Below the pieces are notes generated by a model, which was not told where the DNA came from, did not search any database, and worked only from the letters and a program-made list of their open reading frames with translations. From contig NZ_CP009454.1 of assembly GCF_000759475.1 (NCBI RefSeq), positions 1,736,001 to 1,800,000 on the forward strand: DNA of 64,000 bases. Reading direction: 5' to 3'. Source of the DNA: Pantoea rwandensis (lineage in GTDB: Bacteria > Pseudomonadota > Gammaproteobacteria > Enterobacterales > Enterobacteriaceae). Shown one piece after another: positions 1-8,777 of the stretch. Position 1 is the first letter of the stretch; each line of letters starts with the position of its first letter. Position numbers and translations under genes: made by a program.

Positions 1-1
1 G

Positions 2-790
2 TGGCTGACGCTGCCCGCACTGCTGTTTTTCTGTGCCTTCTGGCTGCTGCCGTTTGCCCGTCTGCTGCAAATCGGTATGCAGAACGATCGCACCACACAG
101 CACAGTGGCTACTGGACGGTGATCAGTCAGCCTAATTACCTGTTCAGTCTGTTGAATACCGTGTTGTTGTCATTGGCTGTCACGCTCGTGACGCTGGTGA
201 TTGCCGCTGTTGTCGGCTGTTTTCTGGCGCGTCAACGCTTTGCGGGGCGCGGCACTTTGCTCGCCTTATTGACCTTCCCGCTGGCCTTTCCCGGCGTCGT
301 GGTCGGTTTTCTGGTGGTGATGCTGGCTGGCCGTCAGGGCTTGCTGGCGCAAATTAGCATGAGCCTGGTGCACGAGCGCTGGACGCTGGCTTACTCACTG
401 ACCGGCCTGTTTATTGGCTATCTCTATTTCTCGCTGCCGCGCGCCATCGTCACGCTTGTCGCGGCCAGTGAAAAACTTGACCGTTCGCTGGAAGAGGCGG
501 CACGTTCACTCGGTGCCAGCCAGTGGCGCATTACCTGGGATGTGATTGTGCCGGGTTTGCAGCCAGCGTTGCTCTCGACCGGCGCACTCTGTTTCGCCAC
601 CAGTATGGGCGCGTTTGGCACCGCTTTCACCCTTGGCACCGATTTGGCGGTGTTACCGCTGACCATTTATGGCGAATTTACTAACTACGCTAACTTCGCT
701 ACGGCGGCGGCGCTGTCAGTGGTGATGGGCGCGGTCGCCTGGCTGGCGCTCATGCTGGCGCGCCGTCTGGCACACAAGGGGGCAGCATGA
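2..790 (+). CDS. ABC transporter permease (first permease), 5' end outside the window
   Basis: Inner-membrane permease of a binding-protein-dependent importer. The reading frame is open from base 2, so the true start lies upstream; the first internal ATG (77) falls within the first membrane helix region and is not the start. The visible part has about six hydrophobic segments and the permease EAA loop EEAARSLGASQWRITWDVI, which docks on the ATPase. The last four bases overlap the next permease start (ATGA), so the two are translationally coupled. The substrate-binding protein is not visible and probably lies further left. The family is the Fe3+/polyamine/phosphonate type with separate permeases. 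The substrate cannot be read from this protein; the phosphoesterase at the end of the operon points to an organophosphorus compound. Confidence 0.88.
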   Translation, partial: WLTLPALLFFCAFWLLPFARLLQIGMQNDRTTQHSGYWTVISQPNYLFSLLNTVLLSLAVTLVTLVIAAVVGCFLARQRFAGRGTLLALLTFPLAFPGVVVGFLVVMLAGRQGLLAQISMSLVHERWTLAYSLTGLFIGYLYFSLPRAIVTLVAASEKLDRSLEEAARSLGASQWRITWDVIVPGLQPALLSTGALCFATSMGAFGTAFTLGTDLAVLPLTIYGEFTNYANFATAAALSVVMGAVAWLALMLARRLAHKGAA

Positions 791-1599
791 ATCGTCGCGG
801 ATTGTTTAGCCTGCAGCTGCTGGTCACCACGCTCACCGCGCTGTTTATGATCGTGCCGGTGGTGCTGTCGATGCTGGCAGGTGTCACCAATAACTACTTT
901 ATCGGCCTGCGCAGCGGTTTGACCCTGAAATGGGTTGAGCAAGTGTGGGAAATGTATGCCGACACCTTTTGGCTGTCGTTGCTGATAGCGCTGTTCTGCT
1001 TGCTGGTCACTCTGGTGATTGGCGTGCCAGCCGCGTGGGGTTTATTGAAAGCGCCCGGCCGCTGGGCAGCACGTATTGAAGAGTGCCTGATGTTGCCCGT
1101 GGCGCTGCCCGGCTTAGCCACTGCGCTCGGCATCATTCTGCTTTACGGCCAGTTTTCCGGCCTGCGTGACAGTTGGGTGTTTATTCTGATTGGTCATGTG
1201 CTGTTTACGCTGCCGTTTATGATGCGCCCGGTACTGGCGGTGATGCAGGCGGTGGATATGCCACGACTGGAAGAGGCCTCTGCCAGTCTCGGTGCCAGCC
1301 TGTGGCAGCGCTTCTTTACCGTGGTGGTGCCCAACTGCCGCAACGGCATTCTGGCCGGTGCCTTTATGGTGATCACCCTGTCGGTAGGGGAGTTCAACAT
1401 TACCTGGATGCTGCATACGCCGCTGACCAAAACCCTGCCGGTCGGCCTTGCGGACAGTTACGCCTCGATGCGACTGGAAGTGGGTTCCGCTTATACGCTG
1501 ATTTTCATTCTGATGATCTTGCCGCTGCTGCTGATGCTGAATGCGGTGAATCACTGGCTTAACCGCGCGGTATCGCGCCAAAACAAGGAGGCGGCATGA
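787..1599 (+). CDS. ABC transporter permease (second permease)
   Basis: Second inner-membrane permease of the importer, 270 residues with about six hydrophobic helices. The EAA loop EEASASLGASLWQRFFTVVV sits around residues 160-180 and precedes a conserved P-N turn. The start codon overlaps the stop of the upstream permease, and the stop codon overlaps the ATPase start at 1596, so all three are tightly coupled. It resembles the permeases of the PhnUV/PotBC type, which work as heterodimers with one ATPase. No signal or truncation anomaly is seen. Substrate assignment is inference from the neighbouring phosphoesterase only. Confidence 0.9.
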   Translation: MNRRGLFSLQLLVTTLTALFMIVPVVLSMLAGVTNNYFIGLRSGLTLKWVEQVWEMYADTFWLSLLIALFCLLVTLVIGVPAAWGLLKAPGRWAARIEECLMLPVALPGLATALGIILLYGQFSGLRDSWVFILIGHVLFTLPFMMRPVLAVMQAVDMPRLEEASASLGASLWQRFFTVVVPNCRNGILAGAFMVITLSVGEFNITWMLHTPLTKTLPVGLADSYASMRLEVGSAYTLIFILMILPLLLMLNAVNHWLNRAVSRQNKEAA

Positions 1600-2585
1600 A
1601 TCCTGCGGCCGTTACCGTGACGCTGCGCGGTTGTTCACGTCACTTCAATCACCAGCTGGCACTGCATCCACTCGATCTGACCGTGAATCCCGGGGAAACC
1701 CTGGTGTTGCTCGGGCCTTCTGGCTGCGGAAAAACCACCACCTTGCGCATTATCAGCGGGCTTGAGCGCTGCGATGCGGGCGGCGAGGTGTGGTTCGATG
1801 ATCGTAACGTCACCGCGTTGCCGATTGAGAAACGCAACGTTGGCATGGTGTTCCAGAACTATGCGCTGTTTCCCAATCTTAACGTTGCCGAGAACGTGGC
1901 TTACGGCTTGAAAGTGCAGGGCGTGGCACGTGCCGAGCGTGAAGCGCGCGTGCAGGAGATGCTGGAGCTGGTGGATCTCAGCGCCTTGTCGCAGCGCAGC
2001 ATTGATAAGCTTTCCGGCGGACAGAAACAGCGTGTGGCGCTGGCGCGTGCACTGGCAGCCAGACCCAAAGTACTGCTGTTTGATGAGCCGCTGGCTGCGC
2101 TGGATGCACGTTTGCGCGATCGCCTGCGCCTGGAAATCGGCACCTTGTTGAAGAAGCTGGCGATCACCGCCGTGTACGTCACGCACGATCAGCAAGAAGC
2201 CATGGCGCTCGGCGATCGCATCGCGGTGATGGAGCAGGGGCGTCTGGTGCAGATCGATACGCCACAAAATATCTATCAGCATCCTGCTTCGAAGTTTGTC
2301 GCGGATTTTGTCGGGGCGATTAACTGCATCGATGTGGATAAGCGCGGCAATCCTCAGCGCTTCTGTCGTCCGGAAGATGTGCTACTCGCCAATGATAATC
2401 GCTACGCACGCCAGGGCTTTATCCTTGCCAGCACCTTTTTAGGCGCGTCGCAGCGGCTGATGATCGACATCGGCCTTGCAATGCCGATTCAGGTCGATCG
2501 CCATGCGCGTGAAGCCTGGCATGCCGGGCAACCGGTGAGCTGGACGCTGGCGCAAGACGCCGCCCTGCAATTTTCTGCATCCTGA
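1596..2585 (+). CDS. ABC transporter ATP-binding protein (phosphonate/polyamine/iron type)
   Basis: Cytoplasmic ATPase that powers the importer. Walker A GPSGCGKTT lies near residue 40, the Q-loop QNYALFPN follows, the ABC signature is LSGGQKQR, Walker B is VLLFDEP and the switch histidine is in VTHDQQEAM. After about residue 235 there is a short C-terminal regulatory (TOBE-like) extension, where RPEDV is typical of the PotA/PhnT/FbpC group. At 329 residues it is slightly shorter than PotA-type proteins. It overlaps the upstream permease by four bases and its stop lies 11 bases before the phosphoesterase GTG. Substrate not determinable; phosphonate or a glycerophosphodiester would fit the downstream enzyme. 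Confidence 0.92.
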   Translation: MNPAAVTVTLRGCSRHFNHQLALHPLDLTVNPGETLVLLGPSGCGKTTTLRIISGLERCDAGGEVWFDDRNVTALPIEKRNVGMVFQNYALFPNLNVAENVAYGLKVQGVARAEREARVQEMLELVDLSALSQRSIDKLSGGQKQRVALARALAARPKVLLFDEPLAALDARLRDRLRLEIGTLLKKLAITAVYVTHDQQEAMALGDRIAVMEQGRLVQIDTPQNIYQHPASKFVADFVGAINCIDVDKRGNPQRFCRPEDVLLANDNRYARQGFILASTFLGASQRLMIDIGLAMPIQVDRHAREAWHAGQPVSWTLAQDAALQFSAS

Positions 2586-2596
2586 GGAAGAAATTC

Positions 2597-3427
2597 GTGT
2601 CTGAAGCATTGACGCTGATCGCGCAAATTAGCGATTTACACATCAAGGCGAACGGTCGCCTGTCTTACAAAAAAGTCGACACCCAGGCGGCGCTGTTGCG
2701 GGTCATCGACACCCTGAATCGTTTGACGCCGCGCCCGGATATTGTGGTGATCACCGGCGATCTGGTGGATTTTGGCACCGCAGAAGAGTATCAAACGCTG
2801 CGGACGGCGCTGTGTCGTCTGCAACTGCCGTACATGCTGATGGCGGGCAACCACGACGATCGCCAGCAGTTACGCGCGGCGTTCCCGGATCACCACTATC
2901 TGCAACGTGGCGAAACCCTGAACTGGCAGGCGCAGGTGAAAGGGGTGCAGTTGCTGGCACTGGATTCCAGCGTGCCGCAACAGCCGTGGGGTTACGTGGA
3001 TGAAGCGCAGTTGGCCTGGCTGAAAGAGCAGTTGGAGCGCGAACCACAATTACCCACGCTGGTGATGCTGCACCATCCACCCTTGATCTCCGGCATTGGT
3101 CATATGGACAAGCAGCCGCTGCGCAATCCCGACGCGCTGGCGGCGATTATCTGCCAGCATCCGCAGGTTGAACGTGTGCTGAGCGGCCATCTGCATCGTT
3201 CGGTGCAGGCGCGCTTTGCCGGTACGTTAGCCTGCGTTGCGCCGGGCGTGTCGCATCAGGTGGCCTTTGATTTGTCTGAAAATGGTCCGGCGAATTTCGT
3301 GCTGGAGCCGCCGGGTTTCCTGCTACATCGCTGGCATCCACAGCAAGGTATGACGACGCACCAGTGCGCTATCGGCGATTATCCAGGCCCGTGGCCGTTC
3401 TATGATGCGAATGGTCTGATCGATTAG
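2597..3427 (+). CDS. GpdQ/CpdA-like class III metallophosphoesterase
   Basis: Predicted cytoplasmic binuclear-metal phosphodiesterase of 276 residues. All calcineurin-fold metal ligands are present: D-x-H (D13, H15 in ISDLH), GD (D55), GNHD (N85, H86), HHPP and the final GHLH. Length and the C-terminal YPGPWPFYD resemble the glycerophosphodiesterase GpdQ of Klebsiella aerogenes, while CpdA (cAMP phosphodiesterase) is a more distant relative. The start is GTG at 2597, chosen because a GAGGAAG ribosome site overlaps the ATPase stop just upstream. It is the last gene of the ABC operon, so it probably hydrolyses the imported phosphodiester. This role is inferred from family and position; cAMP hydrolysis is the main alternative. 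Confidence 0.85.
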   Translation: MSEALTLIAQISDLHIKANGRLSYKKVDTQAALLRVIDTLNRLTPRPDIVVITGDLVDFGTAEEYQTLRTALCRLQLPYMLMAGNHDDRQQLRAAFPDHHYLQRGETLNWQAQVKGVQLLALDSSVPQQPWGYVDEAQLAWLKEQLEREPQLPTLVMLHHPPLISGIGHMDKQPLRNPDALAAIICQHPQVERVLSGHLHRSVQARFAGTLACVAPGVSHQVAFDLSENGPANFVLEPPGFLLHRWHPQQGMTTHQCAIGDYPGPWPFYDANGLID

Positions 3428-3592
3428 CGCCAACGTTTGCTGAATAATTACGCGTGTCTGACAGGATGGTTCGTGCTCAATTTGGTTTGCAGGTGTACAA
3501 TTGGCGGTTCCCTCACCAGGGGTAGCTCGTCCAACTATAACTATATTGTCAGGCACGCGAATAATGAATTTTCACACCAGGGCGGTTGCGTC

Positions 3593-5185
3593 ATGCTGAT
3601 GCGCATCCGGCCAAAAACTGACCTGCGTACGCTGATTGCGTTGCTGGCAATCACCAGCATCGTCATTACGCTCGCCAATACCTTGTACGCTACCTGGCGC
3701 GTGCAGCGTATGGTGCTGATCGAAAGCACCCTTGAGGCCAACCGCGCCTATGCCACTAAACTCGCCGCGACGACAGAAGTCTTTTTCCAGCTGGCGCAGT
3801 CGCAGTTGCATTACAGCGCGACCCAGTTAGGCAAGGATTTTGATAATCCGGAGCTGGCGCAGCAGGAAGTGAACCGTCTGCGTGAGCAAACCAATAGCTT
3901 TAACTCCGTTGCCGTGGTCGACACCAATGGGATAGTCAAAGCGATTTCGCCTGAGTCACTGATGCTTAAAGGTATGCAGCTCACCAGCCAGGCTTCACGG
4001 GAGGCGCTGGCACAGCGTCAACCGATGGTGAGTAAGCCGACAATTTCAGCGGCCAACAATCTGATTGTGTTTGTCTCCTGGCCGATCTGGAGCAACGAAG
4101 GGCGCTATCTCGGCTATGTGGGCGGCACCATCTATCTGAAGAAGAAAAGTATTCTTAATGCCTTACTCGGTGAGCAATTCTACCGGGATGGCACGCGCGT
4201 CTATGTACTGGATCGCAACAATCAGGTGCTTTATCACCAGAACAGTCAGCTGATAGGCAAAATTGCACCGGAGATCGTCAGCGAACGTCAACGCAATGAG
4301 AGCACCAATGGCGAGGTGCAGGTCAAAGAAGAGGACACGGCGAAACTGGCGGGTTACGCCATCGTGCCAACCACCGGCTGGATGGTGGTGGCACTTAAGC
4401 CAACGGACGTCACCCTGCAACCGCTCTCTGGTTTGCTGCTGAAAGTGTTGAAAAACTCTGTGCCGTTTGCGCTGCTGACCCTAATAATGGCGGTGATCTT
4501 CGCCCGTCTGATTGCCTTGCCGCTGTGGCAACTGGCGCGTAAAGCCAGTCAGATGGACACCCAGGGCGTATCGGGTGAAATTGGCGGCATTCATGCCTGG
4601 TACTTCGAAGCGGCTCAGGTGAAGCGCGCCTTGCTCACCGGGATCGGACTGGTACAGGACAAAATCGGTCGGCTGAAATCGGAAGTACAAACCGATCCGA
4701 TGACCAGTTTGCTTAACCGCCGGGGCCTGAGTGCGGTGCTGGATTACTTCGAAACCATGCGTCAGCCCTTTGCGGTGCTGGCGCTGGATATCGACCATTT
4801 CAAGCGGGTGAATGACAACTTCGGCCATGATGTCGGTGACGAAGTGATCAAACAGGTGGCGCGAACCCTGCGTAACAGTGCGCGCCAGACCGACGTGGTG
4901 TGCCGTAACGGCGGCGAGGAGTTTCTGATGCTGCTGCCAGCCACCTCGACGGAAGAAGCGCGGGTGATTGCCGAGCGCGTGCGCACCAGCATTGCCGAGA
5001 GCTGGATTGACCATGTTGGGCATATCACGCTCTCAGTGGGCATCGCACATTGGGAGGCCGATAACGAGCCGCAAGATGTGAGCCTGAAACAGGCGGATGC
5101 TGCACTCTATCAGGCGAAAAATGCCGGACGTAACTGTGTGATGATTGCCGGCCAGGACGCGCTGGTGAGCAGTATTACCCGCTAG
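3593..5185 (+). CDS. Membrane diguanylate cyclase with periplasmic Cache sensor and GGEEF domain
   Basis: Makes cyclic-di-GMP from two GTP. From the ATG at 3593 the protein has about 530 residues: a short basic N-terminus, a first membrane helix (roughly residues 14-33), a periplasmic dCache-like sensor, a second helix near residues 285-305 and a C-terminal GGDEF domain. The active-site motif is GGEEF (bases 4910-4924), and an RxxD inhibitory site (RQTD) sits exactly five residues upstream, so product inhibition is expected. The frame is open back to 3437, but 3593 places the hydrophobic helix at the N-terminus; an ATG two codons later is also possible. The ligand is unknown. It is a single-gene unit with no partner phosphodiesterase nearby. 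Confidence 0.88.
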   Translation: MLMRIRPKTDLRTLIALLAITSIVITLANTLYATWRVQRMVLIESTLEANRAYATKLAATTEVFFQLAQSQLHYSATQLGKDFDNPELAQQEVNRLREQTNSFNSVAVVDTNGIVKAISPESLMLKGMQLTSQASREALAQRQPMVSKPTISAANNLIVFVSWPIWSNEGRYLGYVGGTIYLKKKSILNALLGEQFYRDGTRVYVLDRNNQVLYHQNSQLIGKIAPEIVSERQRNESTNGEVQVKEEDTAKLAGYAIVPTTGWMVVALKPTDVTLQPLSGLLLKVLKNSVPFALLTLIMAVIFARLIALPLWQLARKASQMDTQGVSGEIGGIHAWYFEAAQVKRALLTGIGLVQDKIGRLKSEVQTDPMTSLLNRRGLSAVLDYFETMRQPFAVLALDIDHFKRVNDNFGHDVGDEVIKQVARTLRNSARQTDVVCRNGGEEFLMLLPATSTEEARVIAERVRTSIAESWIDHVGHITLSVGIAHWEADNEPQDVSLKQADAALYQAKNAGRNCVMIAGQDALVSSITR

Positions 5186-5232
5186 TGCCGCAAGGGTCGA
5201 CCTAAATGGCGGCCCTATCACCAGCGTGCAGG

Positions 5233-5376
5233 ATTTATCCGGTGTGCACAGACGCACAAGATTCTGCAATTTATCCGGTATGCATTAACGCACATTATCG
5301 AGTGATTTATCAGGCTCGATTGGACGCTAGCTGCGCAGGCATTGCCGCCTGCACCTCAGCGCAGATCCTCATCGGG
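5233..5376 (+). repeat. Degenerate 36-bp tandem repeat array upstream of perM
   Basis: Units begin at 5233, 5269, 5305 and 5341, exactly 36 bases apart. Units 1 and 2 match at 21 of their first 25 bases (ATTTATCCGGT-TGCA----ACGCAC). Unit 3 keeps ATTTATC-GG and GACGC, and unit 4 is only weakly related. The array lies inside an open frame (5206-5463, 85 codons) that fills the whole gap and reads IYPVCTDA, IYPVCINA, IYQARLDA, IAACTSAQ in successive units. Whether this frame is translated is doubtful: it ends next to the perM start and has no strong ribosome site. Confidence 0.6.
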
Positions 5377-5464
5377 TTTCTTAAGATGCAGGTTTATGCA
5401 CATCAGGTTTTCGCCGTAAATTTCTGTACAATCATCATCCCGTTTTTGGCGTCAAGGAAGTGAA

Positions 5465-6532
5465 ATGCTGGCACTGCTTTTCCAATGGTACAAACGTCGC
5501 TTTAGCGATCCGCAGGCGATTGGCCTGCTGGTGATCCTGCTGATGGCGTTCTGTATCCTGTTTTTCTTCAGTGGTTTATTGGCACCGTTGCTGGTCGCGC
5601 TGGTGCTGGCTTATCTGCTGGAGTGGCCAACCGTTCGATTACAGCGCCTGGGATGCAGCCGCACCTGTGCCACCAGCATGGTACTGATTGTTTTTGCCGG
5701 TATTTTGCTGGTGATGGTGTTGATTGTCGCGCCAGTAGCCTGGCAGCAAGGCATCAACTTGCTGCGTGATCTCCCGAATATGCTGAACAAGCTCTATGTG
5801 TATGCCGCCGGATTGCCAAAGCGTTTTCCGGCGCTGGTGGATGCGGGCATCATCGACATCATCGTTGAGAATCTGCGTAGTCGCCTGACCGGGCTGGGGG
5901 AATCATTAGTGAAGTACTCACTGGCCTCGCTGGTGGGGCTGATGACGCTGATGATCTATCTGGTGCTGGTGCCGCTGATGGTGTTTTTCCTGCTGAAAGA
6001 TAAAGAGCAGATGCTCAATGCCGTGCGCCGTGTATTACCGCGCAATCGCGGTCTGGCGGGCGTGGTCTGGCAGGAGATGAATCAGCAAATCACCAACTAC
6101 ATTCGCGGCAAAGTGCTGGAAATGGTCGCGGTAGGTTTTGTCACCTGGATTGCCTTCCTGGTCTTAGGGCTCAACTACGCGCTGCTGCTGGCGGTGCTGG
6201 TAGGGATTTCCGTGTTGATTCCCTACATCGGCGCCATGGTGGTCACGATTCCGGTGATTGGCGTCGGTCTATTCCAGTGGGGCTTAGGCACTGATTTCTG
6301 GACGATGTTTATCGTTTATCTGGTGGTACAGGCGCTGGATGGTAATGTGCTGGTGCCGATTCTGTTCTCAGAGGCCGTCAATCTGCATCCGCTGGTGATC
6401 ATTCTTTCGGTGGTGATTTTTGGCGGGATGTGGGGCTTTTGGGGCGTGTTCTTTGCTATCCCGCTGGCGACGTTAATCAAGGCGGTGGTGCGCGCCTGGC
6501 CGGAAACGGCGCTGGAGCATCAGCAGGGGTAA
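5465..6532 (+). CDS. perM: AI-2E family inner-membrane transporter PerM
   Basis: Polytopic inner-membrane protein of 355 residues, the usual length for PerM, with about seven to eight hydrophobic segments. The family mark is the conserved C-terminal stretch SVLIPYIGA, then QALDGN, LHPLVIIL and GFWGVFFAIPLATL. The AI-2E family includes a proposed autoinducer-2 exporter (TqsA) and Na+/H+ exchangers, but the substrate of PerM itself is not established. The start at 5465 has an AAGGAAG ribosome site directly upstream. It converges on bcp with a shared hairpin terminator between them, as in E. coli. The stretch before it holds the 36-bp repeat array, which may carry its promoter. Confidence 0.93.
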   Translation: MLALLFQWYKRRFSDPQAIGLLVILLMAFCILFFFSGLLAPLLVALVLAYLLEWPTVRLQRLGCSRTCATSMVLIVFAGILLVMVLIVAPVAWQQGINLLRDLPNMLNKLYVYAAGLPKRFPALVDAGIIDIIVENLRSRLTGLGESLVKYSLASLVGLMTLMIYLVLVPLMVFFLLKDKEQMLNAVRRVLPRNRGLAGVVWQEMNQQITNYIRGKVLEMVAVGFVTWIAFLVLGLNYALLLAVLVGISVLIPYIGAMVVTIPVIGVGLFQWGLGTDFWTMFIVYLVVQALDGNVLVPILFSEAVNLHPLVIILSVVIFGGMWGFWGVFFAIPLATLIKAVVRAWPETALEHQQG

Positions 6533-6537
6533 AGAGA

Positions 6538-6567
6538 ACGGGTGCACATTGTGCACCCGTTTTGTTT
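6538..6567. terminator. Bidirectional terminator between perM and bcp
   Basis: Perfect 10-bp stem (6538-6547 with 6551-6560) with a three-base loop, followed on the + strand by TTTGTTTT. It lies between convergent genes and can serve both. Confidence 0.85.
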
Positions 6568-7034
6568 TATGCCGACTTCAGATAATCCAGCACGATGTCG
6601 TGGTGGTTCGACGTTTTGAAGTCGTCGAAGACTTTCTCAACTTTGCCGTTACCGTCGATCAGGAAACTGATGCGGTGGATACCGTCATAGGTTTTACCCA
6701 TAAAGGTTTTCTCACCCCAGACACCGAATTCCTGGCAGACCTGGTGATCTTCATCAGATAAAAGGGTGAAGTTCAGCACCTCTTTTTCGGCGAAGCGTGA
6801 CAGTTTTTCAGGCTTATCGGTGCTGATGCCCAGCACTTCCACGCCCACGGTTTTCAACGCATCCATGTTGTCGCGCAGACCACAGGCCTGAACGGTGCAA
6901 CCCGGCGTCATGGCCTTCGGGTAGAAATAGACCAGAACGCGCTGTCCCTGGAAGTCGGCCAAATTTACTTGTTCGCCGTCCTGATCGGGCAAGCTAAATT
7001 TCGGTGCGGTATCACCGGCTTTCAGTGGATTCAT
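6567..7034 (-). CDS. bcp: Thioredoxin-dependent thiol peroxidase (bacterioferritin comigratory protein)
   Basis: Peroxiredoxin that reduces H2O2 and organic hydroperoxides with thioredoxin as electron donor; cytoplasmic. Residues 40-52 carry the active site MTPGCTVQACGLRD: C46 is the peroxidatic and C51 the resolving cysteine of the atypical 2-Cys type. The 155-residue protein starts at MNPLKAGD, the family's normal N-terminus; the GTG one codon further upstream is not needed. It is preceded by gcvR on the same strand, about 140 bases away, with an inverted repeat between them, so cotranscription is possible. Same neighbour pair as in E. coli. Confidence 0.96.
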   Translation of the reverse strand: MNPLKAGDTAPKFSLPDQDGEQVNLADFQGQRVLVYFYPKAMTPGCTVQACGLRDNMDALKTVGVEVLGISTDKPEKLSRFAEKEVLNFTLLSDEDHQVCQEFGVWGEKTFMGKTYDGIHRISFLIDGNGKVEKVFDDFKTSNHHDIVLDYLKSA

Positions 7035-7111
7035 CACAACTCTCCATTTTTTTCTTCATGCTGTGGGTAATACACCCTCGCGGCAAAAAGCCCCAGCGGG
7101 TGCCACCCTCT

Positions 7112-7165
7112 GGGTTATTTCACTACACGGTATGCCGTATGGCAGAGTGTGTGGAGAAATAACCC
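7112..7165. repeat. Long inverted repeat between gcvR and bcp
   Basis: Arms GGGTTATTT (7112-7120) and AAATAACCC (7157-7165) are perfectly complementary. The 36 bases between contain a smaller partial palindrome (CGGTATGCCG). No U-run follows on the minus strand, so it is a stable hairpin just after gcvR rather than a typical terminator. Confidence 0.6.
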
Positions 7166-7174
7166 GGCGTTAGT

Positions 7175-7774
7175 TTACAGGGTGTTGTTGGCATCGTCGG
7201 TGACACTATAAAGACGAATTGAGCCTTGTGCATGCAGTTCTTCACACAGATTGTTGAAGGCCTGTTCAAACGGTGCGCTGGCCTGATTATCCGGGCTGTG
7301 TGCCGTCATCTGAATATACAGTGTCGGTGGGACACCTTCCTGTGCCGGGGTAATACGCGACACCAATTCGGCAATGTTCATCTGGTGTTTGTCGAACAGA
7401 TCGGTAAAGCGCTCAATGAGATGAGGAGAATCCGGCACTTCCACCTGCACCCATACCGTGGCGGGCATCGGCGGGGTGACGCGCGCATTGGTGCGCTTCA
7501 TCACAATCAACAGTTCCAGCTCAGCCCCTTTCATCGGCAGCGTGGATTCAATCAGGGTTATCGCGTTCCAGCTCCCCGAAAGCAGCATGATGAAGGTGAA
7601 CTCATCACCCAACATCGCCAGACGACTGTCTTCAATATTGCAGCCGCAGCTACTAACGTGGCGAGTGATGGTATTGACGATACCCGGACGATCAACGCCC
7701 AATGCGGTGATCACCAGATGGTGCGGCTGTGACTGCGACAAAATGGTATTTCCTGTACGTTCGCTAATAACCAT
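7175..7774 (-). CDS. gcvR: Glycine cleavage system transcriptional repressor GcvR
   Basis: Regulatory protein with two ACT domains (about residues 16-90 and 105-180 from the chosen start) that acts with GcvA to repress gcvTHP when glycine is low, with no DNA-binding domain of its own. Diagnostic stretches are HHLVITALGVDRPGIVNTI and HVSSCGCNIEDSRLAMLG. The frame is open to 7855, but the extra residues look unlike the family. I chose the ATG at 7774 (199 residues, family about 190), though its ribosome site is weak. It is transcribed divergently from dapA, the arrangement seen in E. coli. Confidence 0.93.
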   Translation of the reverse strand: MVISERTGNTILSQSQPHHLVITALGVDRPGIVNTITRHVSSCGCNIEDSRLAMLGDEFTFIMLLSGSWNAITLIESTLPMKGAELELLIVMKRTNARVTPPMPATVWVQVEVPDSPHLIERFTDLFDKHQMNIAELVSRITPAQEGVPPTLYIQMTAHSPDNQASAPFEQAFNNLCEELHAQGSIRLYSVTDDANNTL

Positions 7775-7884
7775 AAGGTAAACATAAAAAAAACTGCTGA
7801 CAAGGGTAGGAATGGCTTGGCTCGCTTGCTTTTCTTTCGAGGTAAAACGTAACATGAGGCACTTGTTTGTCGAGGGGATAGCCC

Positions 7885-8763
7885 ATGTTCACCGGAAGTA
7901 TTGTTGCGCTCATTACGCCAATGAATGAAAAAGGTAATGTCTGCCGCGAGAGTTTGAAAAAACTGATTGATTATCATGTTGCCAGCGGCACCGCGGCGAT
8001 TGTTTCTGTTGGCACCACCGGCGAATCCGCTACCCTCAGCCATGAAGAACATGGCGATGTGGTGATGCAGACCCTGGAGCTGGCGGATGGCCGTATCCCG
8101 GTGATTGCCGGAACCGGCGCCAATGCCACTGCTGAAGGTATCTCTCTCACGAAGCGCTTTACCGGCACCGGTGTGGTGGGTTGTCTGACCGTGACGCCTT
8201 ACTACAACCGTCCAACCCAGGAAGGTCTGTTCCAGCACTTCAAAGCGATTGCCGAAAGTACCGATCTGCCGCAGATGCTGTATAACGTCCCATCACGTAC
8301 TGGCTGCGACATGCTGCCAGAAACCGTGGCTCGCCTGGCCGAAATTAAAAATATTATCGGAATCAAAGAGGCCACCGGGAACTTATCGCGTATTTCTCAG
8401 ATCCAAGAGCTGGTTAATGATGAGTTCATTATTGTCAGCGGCGATGACGCGACAGCTCTGGACTCCATGCAACTGGGCGGCAAAGGCGTAATCTCGGTTA
8501 CAGCCAACATTGCAGCGCGTGAAATGGTAGAACTCTGTGCGCTGGCGCAACAGGGTAATTTTGCCGAAGCGCGTCGCCTGAATCAGCGTCTGATGCACCT
8601 GCACCAGACGCTTTTCTGTGAACCCAATCCAATCCCGGTTAAATGGGCAGCGAAACAGCTAGGATTAATCGCGGATGACACGCTGCGCTTGCCGATGACG
8701 CCACTGACCGAAGCCGGTCAGGCGAAAACGGCTCAGGCGCTGATTAAAGCGGGTCTGCGATAA
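7885..8763 (+). CDS. dapA: 4-hydroxy-tetrahydrodipicolinate synthase
   Basis: Condenses pyruvate with L-aspartate semialdehyde, the first committed step of lysine and diaminopimelate synthesis; cytoplasmic tetramer inhibited by lysine. 292 residues, the full family length. GTTGESATL binds substrate, YNVPSRTG carries the catalytic tyrosine (near 133) and GIKEATGN carries the Schiff-base lysine (near 161). A ribosome site GAGGGGATAG precedes the ATG. bamC follows 14 bases later, forming the conserved dapA-bamC pair. dapE, another step of the same pathway, lies 6 kb to the right on the opposite strand. Confidence 0.98.
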   Translation: MFTGSIVALITPMNEKGNVCRESLKKLIDYHVASGTAAIVSVGTTGESATLSHEEHGDVVMQTLELADGRIPVIAGTGANATAEGISLTKRFTGTGVVGCLTVTPYYNRPTQEGLFQHFKAIAESTDLPQMLYNVPSRTGCDMLPETVARLAEIKNIIGIKEATGNLSRISQIQELVNDEFIIVSGDDATALDSMQLGGKGVISVTANIAAREMVELCALAQQGNFAEARRLNQRLMHLHQTLFCEPNPIPVKWAAKQLGLIADDTLRLPMTPLTEAGQAKTAQALIKAGLR

Positions 8764-8777
8764 ATTAGGGAGAATCA

